This document shows positions 6,094 to 6,587 of a DNA stretch of 6,587 bases, piece after piece. Each line of letters starts with the position of its first letter. The first letter of the stretch is position 1. A program made the position numbers and the translations under genes. The notes beneath the pieces are model-generated. The model did not search any database, was not told the origin of the DNA, and saw nothing but the letters and a program-made list of their open reading frames with translations. The stretch comes from Ilumatobacteraceae bacterium (GTDB lineage: Bacteria; Actinomycetota; Acidimicrobiia; Acidimicrobiales; Ilumatobacteraceae): contig JALOLG010000085.1 in NCBI GenBank assembly GCA_025456105.1, forward strand, positions 1 through 6,587, written 5' to 3'.

Positions 6094-6587
6094 GTGATCC
6101 CCCGCACTGCGCTCGTCGCGCTCACCGTCGCTCCCCTCCTCGTGCTGGCTGCATGTGGCGACGACGACTCGTCCGACTCCGGCTCGTCGGCCGACGATCG
6201 CCTGCGCGTCGTCACCACGGTGGCCCCGATCACCTCGATCGCGGCGAACGTGATCGGCGACCGGGCCGAGATCGTCGGCGTGGTGCCCGAGGGCACCAAC
6301 TCGCACACGTTCGAGCCGCCGCCGTCGGCGGCCGAGCTGCTCAGCACCGCCGACGTCGTGTTCATCAACGGCCTCCAGCTGGAGGAGCCCACCAAGGAGC
6401 TGGCCATCGCGAACCTGCCCGAGGGCGCCCCGCTGGTCGAGCTCGGCGACCTCACGATCTCGCCCGAGCAGTACAAGTACGACTTCTCGTTCCCGGAGTC
6501 GGAGGGCAAGCCGAACCCGCACCTGTGGACCGACCCGACGCTCGTCAAGGTGTACGCCGACCTGATCCGTGACACCATGTCCGAGAT
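6094..6587 (+). CDS. Metal ABC transporter substrate-binding lipoprotein, ZnuA/TroA family (5' part)
   Basis: Reading from the GTG at 6094, 164 codons stay open to the window edge, where the gene is cut. The product starts with a short lipoprotein signal: Arg4, a hydrophobic run (6-18) and the lipobox LAAC with Cys21 as the lipidated residue. A Asp/Ser-rich linker (23-35) follows. The mature part matches the cluster A-I metal-receptor family: VVTTVAPITSIAANVIGD (39-56), VPEGTNSHTFEPPPS (64-78) with His71 as first metal ligand, ADVVFINGLQLEE (86-98) and NPHLWTDP (141-148) with His143 as second ligand. Such proteins capture Zn2+ or Mn2+ outside the membrane and hand it to an ABC permease. The remaining ligands, and any permease and ATPase genes, would lie beyond the right edge. 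Metal choice cannot be set from this part. No His-rich loop is seen between the two ligands. Confidence 0.92.
   Translation, partial: MIPRTALVALTVAPLLVLAACGDDDSSDSGSSADDRLRVVTTVAPITSIAANVIGDRAEIVGVVPEGTNSHTFEPPPSAAELLSTADVVFINGLQLEEPTKELAIANLPEGAPLVELGDLTISPEQYKYDFSFPESEGKPNPHLWTDPTLVKVYADLIRDTMSE

Noticed and set aside
4172..6097. 641-codon open frame on the plus strand
   Set aside because: It is antisense to the two Gfo/Idh/MocA genes, shows no family motif, and overruns the start of the metal-binding lipoprotein in another frame.
6001..6578. Minus-strand open frames over the right end
   Set aside because: They are antisense to the lipoprotein gene, whose signal peptide, lipobox and two metal-ligand motifs are clear on the plus strand.

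Overview
The window is very GC-rich, gene-dense DNA. It has GTG and TTG starts, G/C-ending codons and Ala/Val/Arg/Asp-rich proteins. Together these suggest a high-GC actinobacterium, perhaps of the Acidimicrobiia/Ilumatobacter type. That placement is an inference from composition and protein style, not from a marker gene.

Layout. Positions 1-104 hold a large, symmetric imperfect hairpin. It starts at the TGA of a possible plus-strand gene (only its last codons lie in the window) and ends at the TGA of a minus-strand gene, so it looks like a shared two-way terminator. From 6010 leftwards to 102 runs one minus-strand gene train of six genes: (1) a 501-residue Gfo/Idh/MocA oxidoreductase with an extra, possibly ThuA/glutamine-amidotransferase-like N-terminal domain; (2) a 323-residue Gfo/Idh/MocA oxidoreductase of the Lys/Tyr (dihydrodiol/xylose dehydrogenase, GFOR-like) type; (3) a 303-residue alpha/beta hydrolase; (4) a 418-residue fusion of a peptidase-S51/cyanophycinase-like domain to the C-terminal helical and anticodon-side domains of cysteinyl-tRNA synthetase; (5) a small PPOX split-barrel flavin/F420-type protein; (6) a classical short-chain dehydrogenase. 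Genes 1-4 are joined by three identical GTGA stop/start overlaps, which argues for one tightly coupled operon. Genes 5 and 6 follow after a 54-nt gap and overlap each other.

Diverging from the operon, after an 83-nt intergenic stretch (6011-6093) with a TTGCA-N7-TGCAA dyad, is the start of a plus-strand metal (Zn/Mn) ABC-transporter substrate-binding lipoprotein of the ZnuA/TroA type. It runs off the right edge.

How the genes may work together: three NAD(P)-linked dehydrogenases, a hydrolase and a flavin/F420-type protein suggest oxidation or isomerisation of a small polar (sugar, polyol or cyclitol-like) substrate followed by bond cleavage. The pathway cannot be named from sequence alone. 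The most unusual element is the S51/CysRS-tail fusion, which lacks the whole synthetase catalytic domain. No tRNA, rRNA, CRISPR or insertion sequence was seen.
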